From: Chitinophaga ginsengisoli | GTDB lineage: Bacteria > Bacteroidota > Bacteroidia > Chitinophagales > Chitinophagaceae | Assembly (NCBI RefSeq): GCF_003014595.1 | Contig: NZ_PYGK01000019.1 | Span: 34,303 to 98,302, forward strand | Direction: 5' to 3' | Length of the DNA stretch: 64,000 nt | Shown: in pieces, positions 53,403 to 63,300 of the stretch | Layout: each line of letters starts with the position of its first letter | Position numbering within the stretch: the first letter of the stretch is position 1 | Position numbers and translations under genes: made by a program | The notes under the pieces: model-generated | Seen by the model: the letters and a program-made list of their open reading frames with translations, nothing else | Told to the model about the DNA's origin: nothing | Database searches by the model: none

Positions 53403-55241
53403 ATGACCATGAGATCTTTCAGCACGCTCGTACTGTTCTTATTCCTGTTATGGCCGGGAGTATTGACAGCCCAGTCCACGAAACTGATCACTAACCACGT
53501 TGGATACGAGTACAGCAAATCAAAACGCGCCATCATTATGGCGGAAACCAAAGTCGCCGTAGGGAATGTAGAACTGGTAAACGCAGCTACAGGCCGGAAA
53601 GTATATACCGGGAAAGCCGTTTACAGTGGCCCTGTCAACAAATGGAAAAACTGGCTGTTCTGGACCATCGACTTCAGTGATTATAAGACACCCGGCAGCT
53701 ATTTCTTAAGGGCGACAGTCGCCGGTCAGCCGGTTCAGTCTTACCCTTTCACCATTGGTAAAAATGTGCTGGAACAGGCCACCATCTCCGACGTGGTCTA
53801 TTATTTCAAAGGACAAAGAAGTTCCGGCCTGCTGGATCAGGCAGACCATCATCTGCTGCTGTCCGGAAAAACAACTGATACCATTGATGCCCATGGCGGC
53901 TGGTATGACGCTACCGGCGATTATGGGAAACATCTCTCCCACCTTTCTTTTTCCAGCTACTTCAATCCACAGCAGGTATCACTTACCGTATGGAGCCTGC
54001 TGAAAACATATGATCTGCTGAAAAAGAAACCGGGCACTGACTATAGGCAGTACATCCGGCGGGTGCTGGATGAAGCCATGTATGGCGCCGACTACCTGGT
54101 ACGGCTGAAAGCCCCCGGTGGCTCTTTCTACCGCTCCGTATCTGCACCTGGCCCCGGCAAGCTGGCCAAGGACCGTACCATCCGGGCGGAAGACAAAGGC
54201 TACAGGATCAAACAATCCAAAGATCAATCCTTTGGTAGTGGTATCGCAGCTGAGACCAATAACTGGCGTAGTTACCAGTCCAGTTATCGTTCCGGCGCCG
54301 GTCTTTCCATAGCCGCATTGGCAATAGCCGCAACTTATGACACCTCCGGTGAGTATACCAATAAGGACTATCTGAAAGCGGCAGAAGATGCCTTCGCCTT
54401 CCTCGAAAAAGAGAACCCATTAATGACCAATGACGGTAAAGAGAATATTGTAGATGATTATTGTGCCCTTAGCGCCGCAACAGAGCTCTATAAAGCTACG
54501 AAGAAGCCCATGTACCTCGCAGCTGCCAACAAGCGCGCAAATGGGCTTATAAACAGGTTAATCAGCAAGGGTAAATACACCTATTTCAGGGCGGATGAAA
54601 AAGACAGGCCTTTCTTCCATCCTTCTGATGCAGGACTGCCCATCGTGAGCCTGTTGAATTTTTATCCACTGGCAACGGCCGACGTACAGGCATCACTGAA
54701 AACGGTTATCCGCAAATACATGCAATATGAACTGGCCCTGACAGCCGAAGTAAACAATCCTTTCGGTTACAGCCGGCAATACACAGAAGACACTGCCGGC
54801 ATCAGGAAAACAGCCTTCTTCTTCCCACATGGCAGTGAGGCTTCTCCGTGGTGGCAGGGCGAGAACGCAAGACTGGGTTCAGTTGCTACCGCCGCCAGGA
54901 TGGCAGCACACTGCTTTAAGGAAGACAAGCCATTCCACGATAGCCTGGAGAATTTTGCCCTGAACCAGTTGAACTGGATCCTCGGTCTGAACCCCTATGA
55001 TGCCTGCATGCTGCAGGGTACGGGACATAACAATCCCGCCTATGGTTTCTTTGGTACGTTTGAGTATACCAATGCGCCGGGCGGTATTGTGAATGGCATC
55101 ACCTCCGGACTGGAAAATGAGGATGATATCGACTTCAACCTGTCTTATGCTATGACAAAGAAAGATTACGACTGGCGCTGGGCGGAACAATGGCTGCCAC
55201 ATGCAGCCTGGTATCTGCTGGCCGTTGCAGTGAATGAATAA
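53403..55241 (+). CDS. Glycoside hydrolase family 9 enzyme
   Basis: 612-residue secreted enzyme with a signal peptide (LVLFLFLLWPGVLTAQ). An N-terminal Ig-like CelD_N domain (residues about 25-120) is followed by the alpha/alpha-barrel of GH9. The catalytic base aspartate is in HGGWYDATGDYGKH, HNNP-type block in GTGHNNPAYGFFG and the acid glutamate in LENEDDIDFNLSYAM near the C-terminus. Endoglucanase is typical for the family, but exo-glucosaminidase and other activities exist. It stands alone and ends at a strong terminator. Confidence 0.94.
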   Translation: MTMRSFSTLVLFLFLLWPGVLTAQSTKLITNHVGYEYSKSKRAIIMAETKVAVGNVELVNAATGRKVYTGKAVYSGPVNKWKNWLFWTIDFSDYKTPGSYFLRATVAGQPVQSYPFTIGKNVLEQATISDVVYYFKGQRSSGLLDQADHHLLLSGKTTDTIDAHGGWYDATGDYGKHLSHLSFSSYFNPQQVSLTVWSLLKTYDLLKKKPGTDYRQYIRRVLDEAMYGADYLVRLKAPGGSFYRSVSAPGPGKLAKDRTIRAEDKGYRIKQSKDQSFGSGIAAETNNWRSYQSSYRSGAGLSIAALAIAATYDTSGEYTNKDYLKAAEDAFAFLEKENPLMTNDGKENIVDDYCALSAATELYKATKKPMYLAAANKRANGLINRLISKGKYTYFRADEKDRPFFHPSDAGLPIVSLLNFYPLATADVQASLKTVIRKYMQYELALTAEVNNPFGYSRQYTEDTAGIRKTAFFFPHGSEASPWWQGENARLGSVATAARMAAHCFKEDKPFHDSLENFALNQLNWILGLNPYDACMLQGTGHNNPAYGFFGTFEYTNAPGGIVNGITSGLENEDDIDFNLSYAMTKKDYDWRWAEQWLPHAAWYLLAVAVNE

Positions 55242-55244
55242 AAT

Positions 55245-55289
55245 AAAAAGAGGTGCAGACTTATACAAGCTTGAAGTGCACCTCTTTTT
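55245..55289. terminator. Bidirectional rho-independent terminator
   Basis: 13-bp perfect stem AAAAAGAGGTGCA/TGCACCTCTTTTT with a 19-nt loop between the convergent GH9 and thioredoxin-like genes; T-runs on both strands. Confidence 0.92.
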
Positions 55290-55307
55290 ATTTTAGATCC
55301 TTTATTA

Positions 55308-56447
55308 TTAATTCAGCAGTTCTGCTAATTTCTTATTCAGCGATTCTCCTCTCAGGTTGTTTCCGATAATCTTTCCGTCAGGACCGATCAGGAAACCAGC
55401 CGGTACTGCAGTTATACCATATAGTATACCCGCCTCGCTAGACCATCCTTTCAGGTCAGATACATGGATCCAGGGCACACCGTCTTTTTCGATCGCTTCT
55501 TCCCATTTCTTTTTATCACTATCCAGGGACACTGCCAGGATCTCAAAACCTTTATCTTTATACAGCTTGTACTGTTCCTTCAGATTAGGATTTTCCGCAC
55601 GACAGGGGCCGCACCAGCTTGCCCAGAACTCCAGCAGCACAGTTTTCCCTCTCAGGTTTTTCAGTGAAACAGGATGTCCATTTACATCTTTCATAGTAAA
55701 GATGGGCGCCACAGCACCTTTAGTGGTCAGCTGAACTGACTTGATACGCTGATCTACTTCCTTCCCTTTTTTAGAATTGCGGTATTTCGCATTCAGTCCA
55801 TTGTAAATAGGCATAATCTCTGCCATATCCTTTTTAAAGGTCAGCGCTTCCGATAATGCCACCAATGCGAAAACGGAATTCGGATGATCTTTCGCAAACT
55901 GGAGTTGTTTTGCTGTCCTGTCAGCTACCCGCTGGCGGAACCGCTGGTCAACCGCCTTTAAAAAATTGGAATCCGCCTTCTGCGCTGCTGTACCTGATGA
56001 ATAGTCATAATTTGCATTTTTGGTAACAGACATGATGGTACCTCCGATCTCTTTGTTATAAGCATCTTCCTCCTCATGTACTTTGGAACCGGTAAATACA
56101 GCATTACTCAGCGAGTCTTTTGAGCTGATGACGATGTTTTCTTTACCAAACTGGAAATAGATCACATCCCCCGTGTACACCGCTTTCATCTTCCCGTCTC
56201 CGTCATGCGCAAGCGCCATACGGCAGGTAGCTACTCCAGACAATTCCCCGGTAAACTTAAAGGTACCGTCTACCACGTCTGCAGAATCTTCCCTGCCACC
56301 TCCGGCATTCAGGAAGTCAGTGTAGTCGAAATAAACTCTGGCGGGTGCGTTGAGATGCCCTATCTTACCTGTAATGGTGAAGGTGTTGGATTGGGCTTTT
56401 GCGAGCATGGGTAATAGTGCCGCAATTAGCAAAACTTGTTTTTTCAT
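55308..56447 (-). CDS. TlpA/ResA-like thiol-disulfide oxidoreductase with DUF4369
   Basis: 379-residue exported protein with a signal peptide (LLIAALLPMLAKAQ). The N-terminal half is a DUF4369-type beta-domain (FTITGKIGHLNAPARVYFDY); a helical linker leads to a thioredoxin domain with WCGPC at residues 278-282 (FWASWCGPCRAENPNL) and AVPAGFLIGPDG at the cis-proline. It should reduce or handle disulfides in the periplasm, as in cytochrome c maturation. ATG 56447 is chosen; the frame is open 54 bases further. Confidence 0.92.
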   Translation of the reverse strand: MKKQVLLIAALLPMLAKAQSNTFTITGKIGHLNAPARVYFDYTDFLNAGGGREDSADVVDGTFKFTGELSGVATCRMALAHDGDGKMKAVYTGDVIYFQFGKENIVISSKDSLSNAVFTGSKVHEEEDAYNKEIGGTIMSVTKNANYDYSSGTAAQKADSNFLKAVDQRFRQRVADRTAKQLQFAKDHPNSVFALVALSEALTFKKDMAEIMPIYNGLNAKYRNSKKGKEVDQRIKSVQLTTKGAVAPIFTMKDVNGHPVSLKNLRGKTVLLEFWASWCGPCRAENPNLKEQYKLYKDKGFEILAVSLDSDKKKWEEAIEKDGVPWIHVSDLKGWSSEAGILYGITAVPAGFLIGPDGKIIGNNLRGESLNKKLAELLN

Positions 56448-56608
56448 GGTTGATTTTTGATCTGTTGGTTGGTTGACCTCTAAACTAATAAATGAAAACA
56501 ATAAAGATTGTTAACAAATATTAAAGTTGTGAACTTCCTCTTCCTCTTGACGTTATACAAAACCCGCGTTACATCAGCCTACCAATATAATATACTAAAC
56601 GGCTTGTG

Positions 56609-57028
56609 TTATTTATTGGGGTACTTCTTTTGCAGATAGGCGACGGATTCTTTTACCAATTGTTTCAACACCTCTCCGTCTACGTCAGATAGTTTTTTGA
56701 TATAAAGGCAGCCTTTACCAGCTTTGTACTTTCCGAGCTTGTCGAGCAGGGCCTGACGATTATCAAAAGCCATGACGTACAGTGCAATATTCTGTTTACG
56801 CGGGGCAAAACCTGCCAGACAGGAATAGCCTTCATGCCCGCTCTCATATTTATAATGATATTGCCCGAAGCCCACTATACTGGTCCCCCACATCTTAGAT
56901 GGGAAACCGGTAGCTTTTTCCATCAATTTCGCCAGATCAAAACAATCCTTCCTCACGTTTTCGTCGGGTACGCCATCCAGGAAGCTTGCCACTGTTTGTT
57001 CCGTTGGTTTGGTTTTTTGTTCTGCCAT
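56609..57028 (-). CDS. DUF1801 (YdhG-like) protein
   Basis: 139-residue protein of the DUF1801 family. Family blocks are FLDGVPDENVRKDCF, MWGTSIVGFGQYHYKYESG, RKQNIALYV and GKCGLYIKKL-like GCLYIKKLSDVD. No signal peptide; small cytoplasmic protein of unknown biochemical role. ATG 57028 fits the family start; the upstream 21 residues do not. It is preceded, on the same strand, by the terminator of the OmpA gene. Confidence 0.9.
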   Translation of the reverse strand: MAEQKTKPTEQTVASFLDGVPDENVRKDCFDLAKLMEKATGFPSKMWGTSIVGFGQYHYKYESGHEGYSCLAGFAPRKQNIALYVMAFDNRQALLDKLGKYKAGKGCLYIKKLSDVDGEVLKQLVKESVAYLQKKYPNK

Positions 57029-57080
57029 ATGGGGGGTTTTAATAAAGTTAGGGTAAATAAGAATACGCTCAAGAAAGATA

Positions 57081-57110
57081 GCCCCTCTCACCTGAGCAGA
57101 TGAGAGGGGC
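57081..57110 (-). terminator. Terminator of the OmpA-family gene
   Basis: 10-bp perfect stem GCCCCTCTCA/TGAGAGGGGC with a 10-nt loop; T-rich sequence follows on the minus strand. Confidence 0.82.
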
Positions 57111-57165
57111 CATCCTCAACTTAAAAAACCACCAACTGATCACTGATAAAAAGACGATCAGCGGC

Positions 57166-59199
57166 TTATCTTTCAAAAATGACAAATTCAGTTCTACGGT
57201 TGGCCTGATGTTCAGCTTCAGAACAGCGTACACCATTCGCACAACGGTTGATCAGTCTTGTTTCTCCGTAACCTTTTGCCGTCAGGCGCTTCTTATCAAT
57301 ACCCTTAGACAGGAAATAAGCAAGTGTAGATGCAGCACGGCGCTGAGATAATTTCATATTGTAGTTATCGTCAGAACGGCTATCTGTATGAAAAGACATA
57401 TCCACTTTCCAGGATGGGTTCTCCTTCATCAGGTTGATCAGTTTATCCAGCTCTTTTGCCGCATCCGGACGTACATCAGCCTTACCCAGATCGAAGTAAA
57501 TGTTCTGCGGATTGAATTTGCCTGTCAGATCTATTTTCGTAGGAACGCCAACGCCCTTAGCCGGTACAGGATCCTTTGGCTTGCTTTCGACTGCCACCAC
57601 CTCTATCTTCTCCAGGTAGAGATCGCGGTGTAGTACTGCAGATTCTGTCAATCCTTTAGTAATAACCGCAACCCCCATTTCTGGTCTAAACAAGGCCTTT
57701 TCGCCATCCAGGCCATAAGCAGACAAACTATCCAATGCAAAATGAAAATTACCTTCGCTGTCTGTGTTAATGTTCTTTACTGCGCCCGTCTCTTTATTCC
57801 GCAGGGTGATCTGTGCATCCGCTAATGGTGCATTTGTTTTCTTGTTCAGTGCCTTGCCTTCCAGACTGAAAACAAGGATCTTCGCTGGTGTAAAGCGGTA
57901 TAGGTCATCGCTACCTTTTCCACCTTTCCTGTTGGAAGAAAAGTATAGGCTGTTAGTACCATTGTAGGCAGGAGCAAAATCATCCTGAGCACTGTTTACC
58001 GGTACGCCCATATTCAGCACTTCCCAGGCACCATTCACTTTGGTAGCCCTGAAAATGTCTAAACCACCCAGACCAGGACGGCCATCTGTTGAAAAGTAAA
58101 ACACACCGGTACTGTCAAACATGGGTGAACGTTCATTACCGGCACTGTTGATGCCAGGGCCCATATTCACCGGCAACTGCCACTGGCCACCCGCATCCAG
58201 CGTACTATAGTAAATGTCTGTGCCTCCATTGCCTTTCTCACCATAATCAGCTACAAAATAGAGTGTCTTACCGTCTGCGCTGATAAACGGATCTCCCACA
58301 GAGTAGTTAAAGATCTCATTATAAGGGAAAGCCGCCCCCTTTTGCCAGGCCCCCGCACTATCATTCCACTGCTGTGCCCTGAGTTCGATATTCAGGGTGT
58401 AAGGTTGCTCTTTCCCCAGCAGGCTACCGTGCTTTCTGGCCAGGTTGGTCACAGCATAATAACAGGTCTTTCCATCAGCGGTATAACTGGCATCTGCACT
58501 GTGGTAATCACCATTCACGGCACGGGGCATCGGTATTACATGCCCGCTGTCCAGTCCCTTACTTTCATACAGGTGCAAGTAACTGTTACCGGTATAACCG
58601 TAGCGCTTTCTTTTGATATTTGTATTGTTAAAAAGTGCATCACGTCTGAGGGAGTCGTAAGGACGGTCAGAGGCGAAGATCACTTTCCCGTTCATGAAAG
58701 CAGTGCTCCAGTCAGACCATTCGCTGTTCAATCCTTTCAGGTTCATCATATCTCCCCTTACCGGAGTTGCCAGCCATTTTACAGCACTGTCACAGCCAGC
58801 CTTCATGCTTGCGGCGATCTTATCACCGGGCGTTTTACCCAGGTACCCAGTCAATACCTGTTTAGCAGCAGCGTATTGCTCATTATTCATCAGGATACCG
58901 GCGTAATGCAGTTCGTCTGCCGCCGTATGTTCCGGCATCGCCACCAGCTTTTCATACCAGCTTACAGCCGCAGGATAGTCTTTCAGCAAGCGGTAACTGT
59001 CTGCCAGTCCGCGGACTGCCTCCACCGTTTCTTTCTTCTTATAAGCTTTCTGATATAATGGAATGGCGGAGGCATAGTTATACAAGATAGCCTGTTCGTT
59101 CGCCTCTTTGATAATATATTGCCCACTAGCTGTCTTAAACATTCCCATCACCAGCATAGCACTCAACAATGCCGGAAGGGTATAGTGTTTTCTATTCAT
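57166..59199 (-). CDS. OmpA-family protein with TPR and PD40 repeats (T9SS/gliding-associated)
   Basis: 677-residue outer-membrane-associated protein. After a signal peptide, TPR-like helices lie at about 30-130 (YASAIPLYQKAYKKKE), then PD40/WD40-like beta-propeller blades at about 160-430 (FASDRPY, YFVADYGEKGNGGTDIYYST, YFSTDGRPGLGGLDIFRA, YFSSNRKGGKGSDDLYRF). A carboxypeptidase-regulatory-like domain follows (LNKKTNAPLADAQITLR), and a C-terminal OmpA domain (YFDLGKADVRPDAAKELDKL) binds peptidoglycan. Such proteins are found beside PorP/SprF and giant adhesins. It is 45 bp downstream of the PorP/SprF gene on the same strand. Confidence 0.94.
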   Translation of the reverse strand: MNRKHYTLPALLSAMLVMGMFKTASGQYIIKEANEQAILYNYASAIPLYQKAYKKKETVEAVRGLADSYRLLKDYPAAVSWYEKLVAMPEHTAADELHYAGILMNNEQYAAAKQVLTGYLGKTPGDKIAASMKAGCDSAVKWLATPVRGDMMNLKGLNSEWSDWSTAFMNGKVIFASDRPYDSLRRDALFNNTNIKRKRYGYTGNSYLHLYESKGLDSGHVIPMPRAVNGDYHSADASYTADGKTCYYAVTNLARKHGSLLGKEQPYTLNIELRAQQWNDSAGAWQKGAAFPYNEIFNYSVGDPFISADGKTLYFVADYGEKGNGGTDIYYSTLDAGGQWQLPVNMGPGINSAGNERSPMFDSTGVFYFSTDGRPGLGGLDIFRATKVNGAWEVLNMGVPVNSAQDDFAPAYNGTNSLYFSSNRKGGKGSDDLYRFTPAKILVFSLEGKALNKKTNAPLADAQITLRNKETGAVKNINTDSEGNFHFALDSLSAYGLDGEKALFRPEMGVAVITKGLTESAVLHRDLYLEKIEVVAVESKPKDPVPAKGVGVPTKIDLTGKFNPQNIYFDLGKADVRPDAAKELDKLINLMKENPSWKVDMSFHTDSRSDDNYNMKLSQRRAASTLAYFLSKGIDKKRLTAKGYGETRLINRCANGVRCSEAEHQANRRTEFVIFER

Positions 59200-59244
59200 A
59201 ATGGCTGTAATATTCAGTTTTAATAAAGCAATGATCCCTTATCC

Positions 59245-60222
59245 TTAGAAATATCTCGGAGATAACATCCTTGCTTTGGGATTTGCCCAGGTGTAATTCA
59301 ATGATACCTCATGCGTAGAAAAACTATTCGCTCCGGTACCGTTCGTAGTCTGGTCATATGCATAACCAATACGCAGCTTGCTGTTAATAAAAACATCTAT
59401 CATACCGGCTACAGCCCCTGATTTGGTCAGTGAGTTCTCAATGTCTCCTTTATTAAAGACGGCAGTACGATAAGAAGCCCCTATCCACAGTTTCTCATGA
59501 AACAGGAAAAAGGCATTCAGGTCAGCACTCGTAGGACCGGCAAAGTCTTCTTTCACCAGCAGGGAAGGTTTGAATGATACATTCTCAGACACTGGTAACA
59601 GGCCCCCTACCGTCACAAACAGGTTTGGTTTCAGCGGGAGGTACGTCCTGAGTTTATCAGATTTCTGGAAAGAACCGGAGATGATGTTATCAGCAGATAC
59701 GCCTGCAAAAAAGCGCTCACTATTGTAAAAGATACCTACGCGGGCGTCGGGCATCATGGAAGTACCTTTGGCATTCATCAGCAGGGCATCGTTCTGAGAA
59801 GCGGGATTCAGCGCTTTCAGGTCCAGCCGCTGCTGGATGAAACCGGCACTTACACCGATAGCCAGGCGTTTGTTACCATCAGCGTCCAGCGGAATACGAT
59901 AGGCATAGGTACCATAGAGAGCCGTATTCTTTTCAGCCCCCAGCTGGTCGTTGACAACCTGGAGACCCAGGCCTACCCTACCGTCATTGATGACGCCATC
60001 TGCCGCCGCGGAGAAGGTTTTAGGAGCACCTGGTAATCCTGCCCACTGGGTGCGGTAGAATACATTGACGTTCCATTGTTCTTTATAGCCAGCATATGCC
60101 GGGTTGATGTACAACCCGTTAAACATATACTGACTAAATTGTGCATCATGCTGCGCATGTGCAGACTGGAATGATAGGAAGAATACTATAGGTAGAATAA
60201 TCTTGTAAAACTTGCTAGTCAT
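59245..60222 (-). CDS. PorP/SprF family type IX secretion membrane protein
   Basis: 325-residue outer-membrane beta-barrel of the PorP/SprF family. It has a signal peptide (FFLSFQSAHAQ) and the family start DAQFSQYMFNGLYINPAYAG, followed by strands such as NVNVFYRTQWAGLPG, SYRTAVFNKGD and EVSLNYTWA. SprF-type proteins are needed for secretion or anchoring of the adhesin encoded beside them. It lies between the adhesin gene upstream and the OmpA-family gene downstream on the same strand. Confidence 0.95.
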   Translation of the reverse strand: MTSKFYKIILPIVFFLSFQSAHAQHDAQFSQYMFNGLYINPAYAGYKEQWNVNVFYRTQWAGLPGAPKTFSAAADGVINDGRVGLGLQVVNDQLGAEKNTALYGTYAYRIPLDADGNKRLAIGVSAGFIQQRLDLKALNPASQNDALLMNAKGTSMMPDARVGIFYNSERFFAGVSADNIISGSFQKSDKLRTYLPLKPNLFVTVGGLLPVSENVSFKPSLLVKEDFAGPTSADLNAFFLFHEKLWIGASYRTAVFNKGDIENSLTKSGAVAGMIDVFINSKLRIGYAYDQTTNGTGANSFSTHEVSLNYTWANPKARMLSPRYF

Positions 60223-60262
60223 GATCTCTTTTTTTTACTGTTAAAAGGGAGTGGCATTCATT

Positions 60263-60294
60263 ACAAGACTGCCGGCAGTTGCCGACAGTCTTGT
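60263..60294 (-). terminator. Hairpin between adhesin and PorP/SprF genes
   Basis: 15-bp arms ACAAGACTGCCGGCA/TGCCGACAGTCTTGT with one mismatch and a 2-nt loop. No minus-strand T-run follows, so it may attenuate or protect mRNA rather than stop transcription fully. Confidence 0.5.
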
Positions 60295-60305
60295 TTTACT
60301 GATGC

Positions 60306-63300
60306 TTATCGCAGCAGCATGATGTAACCGTTGTAGGTATGCCATTGTCCATTTGCGTCGAGCCCCTTCAAAGTATAATAATAAGTGCCTGCGTTCAGTC
60401 CTTGTCCATCCCATTCACCCTGGTAGTTTTGCTTTCTGAAAAGCACATTATTCCAGCGGTTGTAGATCACGATCTCATTCTGCACAAATTTCTCCAGTCC
60501 TTTGATCACCAGTTTATCATTGCTGCCATCACCGTTTGGTGTGATCACGTTCGGCACCTCTACTTCATTCGGAATGATGTTCAGGTTCACGGTTGCCACA
60601 TTACTCCAGTTACCGTTCTGGTCTTTCACTTTATAGGTGAAAGCATCAGGGCCGGTATATCCTTTTTCAGGTGTGTATACAACAGTACCGTCTTCATTTA
60701 CGATCACAGATCCATGAGCAGGTTGCTGTACAATTTCCAGGGAAGCAGGATCCAACGGTGTATTGGCGTTTCCTGGTGTATCGTTGTTCAATACAGGAAT
60801 AGTAACCGGAATATCCGCCCTGGTATCACCATGATTATCGGTAGCAGCTACCGGCAGCGGTTCAGGCGTAACAGGAGCCGCAGCACATGCCGGACAAGCC
60901 GGTGTAGGATCAGGCGTTTCACTTGTTACAGCCGCCACATTCACGAGTGTACCGGTAAAGCCTTCCGGCGTCAGTACCACCACTTCATAAGTTACCACAG
61001 CGGCATTCGGCATCACTGCGATCGTTTCATCCAGATCACCGGTACCGCTGGCTTTAGGCAGGGTAACAGTACCATTGGTTACAGTAGCTGTCCAGCTGCT
61101 GATAGTTGTACCTGCAGGCGCGATGTCTTTAATATGTACGTTGGCAGCATCACCAGGACCATTGTTGGTAACAGTGATCATATAAACCACTTCTTTACCT
61201 GCTACAAAGGTGGTCTGTGCAGCATTCTTCAGTCGCTTTACTGTTACGATATCGGCACTAGGTGCAGGATTAATACCCGGCGTAGTGCTGGTATTATTGC
61301 CAGGAGTAGCATCAGGTGTGCTGCTTTGTACAGCTGCACTGTTGCTGAGTGTTCCGGTGAAATCAGCTGGCGTCATAACAGTTACTTCATAAGTCACTGT
61401 TGCGCCATCAGGCAGGGTGGCTATCGTCTCATTCAGGTTACCGGTGCCATTGGTATTAGGCAGGGTCACCGTACCTGTTGTTACTGCAGCGGTCCATGCG
61501 CTGATAGTTGTACCAGCAGGTGCAGCGTCTTTAATGTTGACTGCTTTCGCATCACTTGGACCGTTGTTGGTCACTTTGATGGTATAAACAACTGCAGTAC
61601 CAGGTGAGAAAGTGGTCTGACCCGCATTCTTCAGTTGTTTCACTACTGCCACATCAGCTTTAGGCGCTGGTGTTGTGGAAGCAGAAGTGTTGTTGTTATT
61701 ACCCGGTGTTGGGTCGGCAGTACCGCTTGTCACCACCGCTGTGTTGCTCAGGTTACCGGAGAAGGATGCAGGTGTTTTCACCGTTACTTCATAGGTAACT
61801 ACGGCACCATCAGGGAAAGTAGCGATGGTCTCATCCAGATTACCGGCGCCGCTTGTTGCAGGCAGGGTAACTGTACCGGTAGTTACAGCCGCTGTCCACG
61901 CACTGATAGTCGTACCAGCAGGTGCAGCGTCTTTAATGTTGACAGTCTTCGCATCACTTGGACCATTGTTGGTTACAGTGATAACATATACCACATCTTC
62001 ACCAGGTACAAAAGTTGTCTGACCTGCATCTTTCAACTTTTTCACGGTAACGATATCCGCAATAGCTGCAGGGGTGATACCCGGTGTAGTACTGCTATTA
62101 TCAGTCTGGTCATCATCCTGGCTTGTAGTCGTTGCCGTTGCTGTATTGCTCAGGTTAGCCGTGAAGGAAGCTGGTACAGCTACTGTCACTGCATAAGTCA
62201 CTACAGCACCATTTGGTAAAGTGGCAATGGTCTCGTTCAGGTTACCCGCACCGCTGGTATTAGGCAGGGTTACAGCACCTGCTGTTACTGCAGCTTTCCA
62301 TGCAGTGATGGTTGTTCCTGTTGGCGCATTATCCTTAATGTTTACAGTCTTCGCATCACTTGGACCGTTGTTGGTCACAGTGATGGTATACACTACACTC
62401 TGTCCAGGTGTAAAACTGGTAGCTGTGGTTGTCTTCACTACAGATACATCCGCTTTATCTGCCGGTGTGGAAGTAGAAGAAGTATTATTGTTATTACCCG
62501 GTGTAGGATCGGTCGTACCGCTCGTTACCACCGCTGTGTTGCTCAGGTTACCAGAGAAGGATGCAGGTGTTTTCACTGTTACTTCATAGGTAACTATGGC
62601 ACCATCAGGGAAGGTGGCTATTGTTTCGTTCAGGTTGCCGGTACCGCTGGTGTGAGGCAGGGTGACTGTACCTGTTGTCACAGCTGCGCTCCATGCACTG
62701 ATACTTGTGCCTGCAGGCGCATTGTCCTTGATGTTGACAGTCTTCGCATCACTTGGACCATTGTTGGTTACGGTGATAACATACAACACATCCTGACCTG
62801 GTATAAAGGTAGTCTGGCTCGGATCTTTCAATTGCTTCACGGTAACGATATCAGCAATAGCCGCAGGGCTGATACCCGGTGTTATGCTGCTATTATCTGT
62901 CGGGTCATCATCCGGAGTGGTAGACGTTGCCGTTGCTGTGTTGCTCAGGTTAGCGGTGAAGGAAGCCGGTACAGCTACAGTCACAGCATAAGTTACTACA
63001 GCGCCATTTGGTAAAGTGGCAATGGTCTCATTCAGGTTACCGGTACCGCTGGTGTTAGGCAGGGTGACTGTACCTGTTGTTACCGTTGCATTCCACGCAC
63101 TGATGGTAGTTCCCGCAGGAGCCGTGTCTTTAATGATTACAGTCTTCGCATCACTCGGACCGTTATTGCTAACAGTGATGGTATACACCACGTTCTGTCC
63201 AGGTGTAAAGTTGGTAGCTGTCGTTGTTTTAACTACAGATACATCAGCTTTAGGTGATGGTGTAGAAGACGAGGAAGTGTTATTGTTATTACCCGGTGTT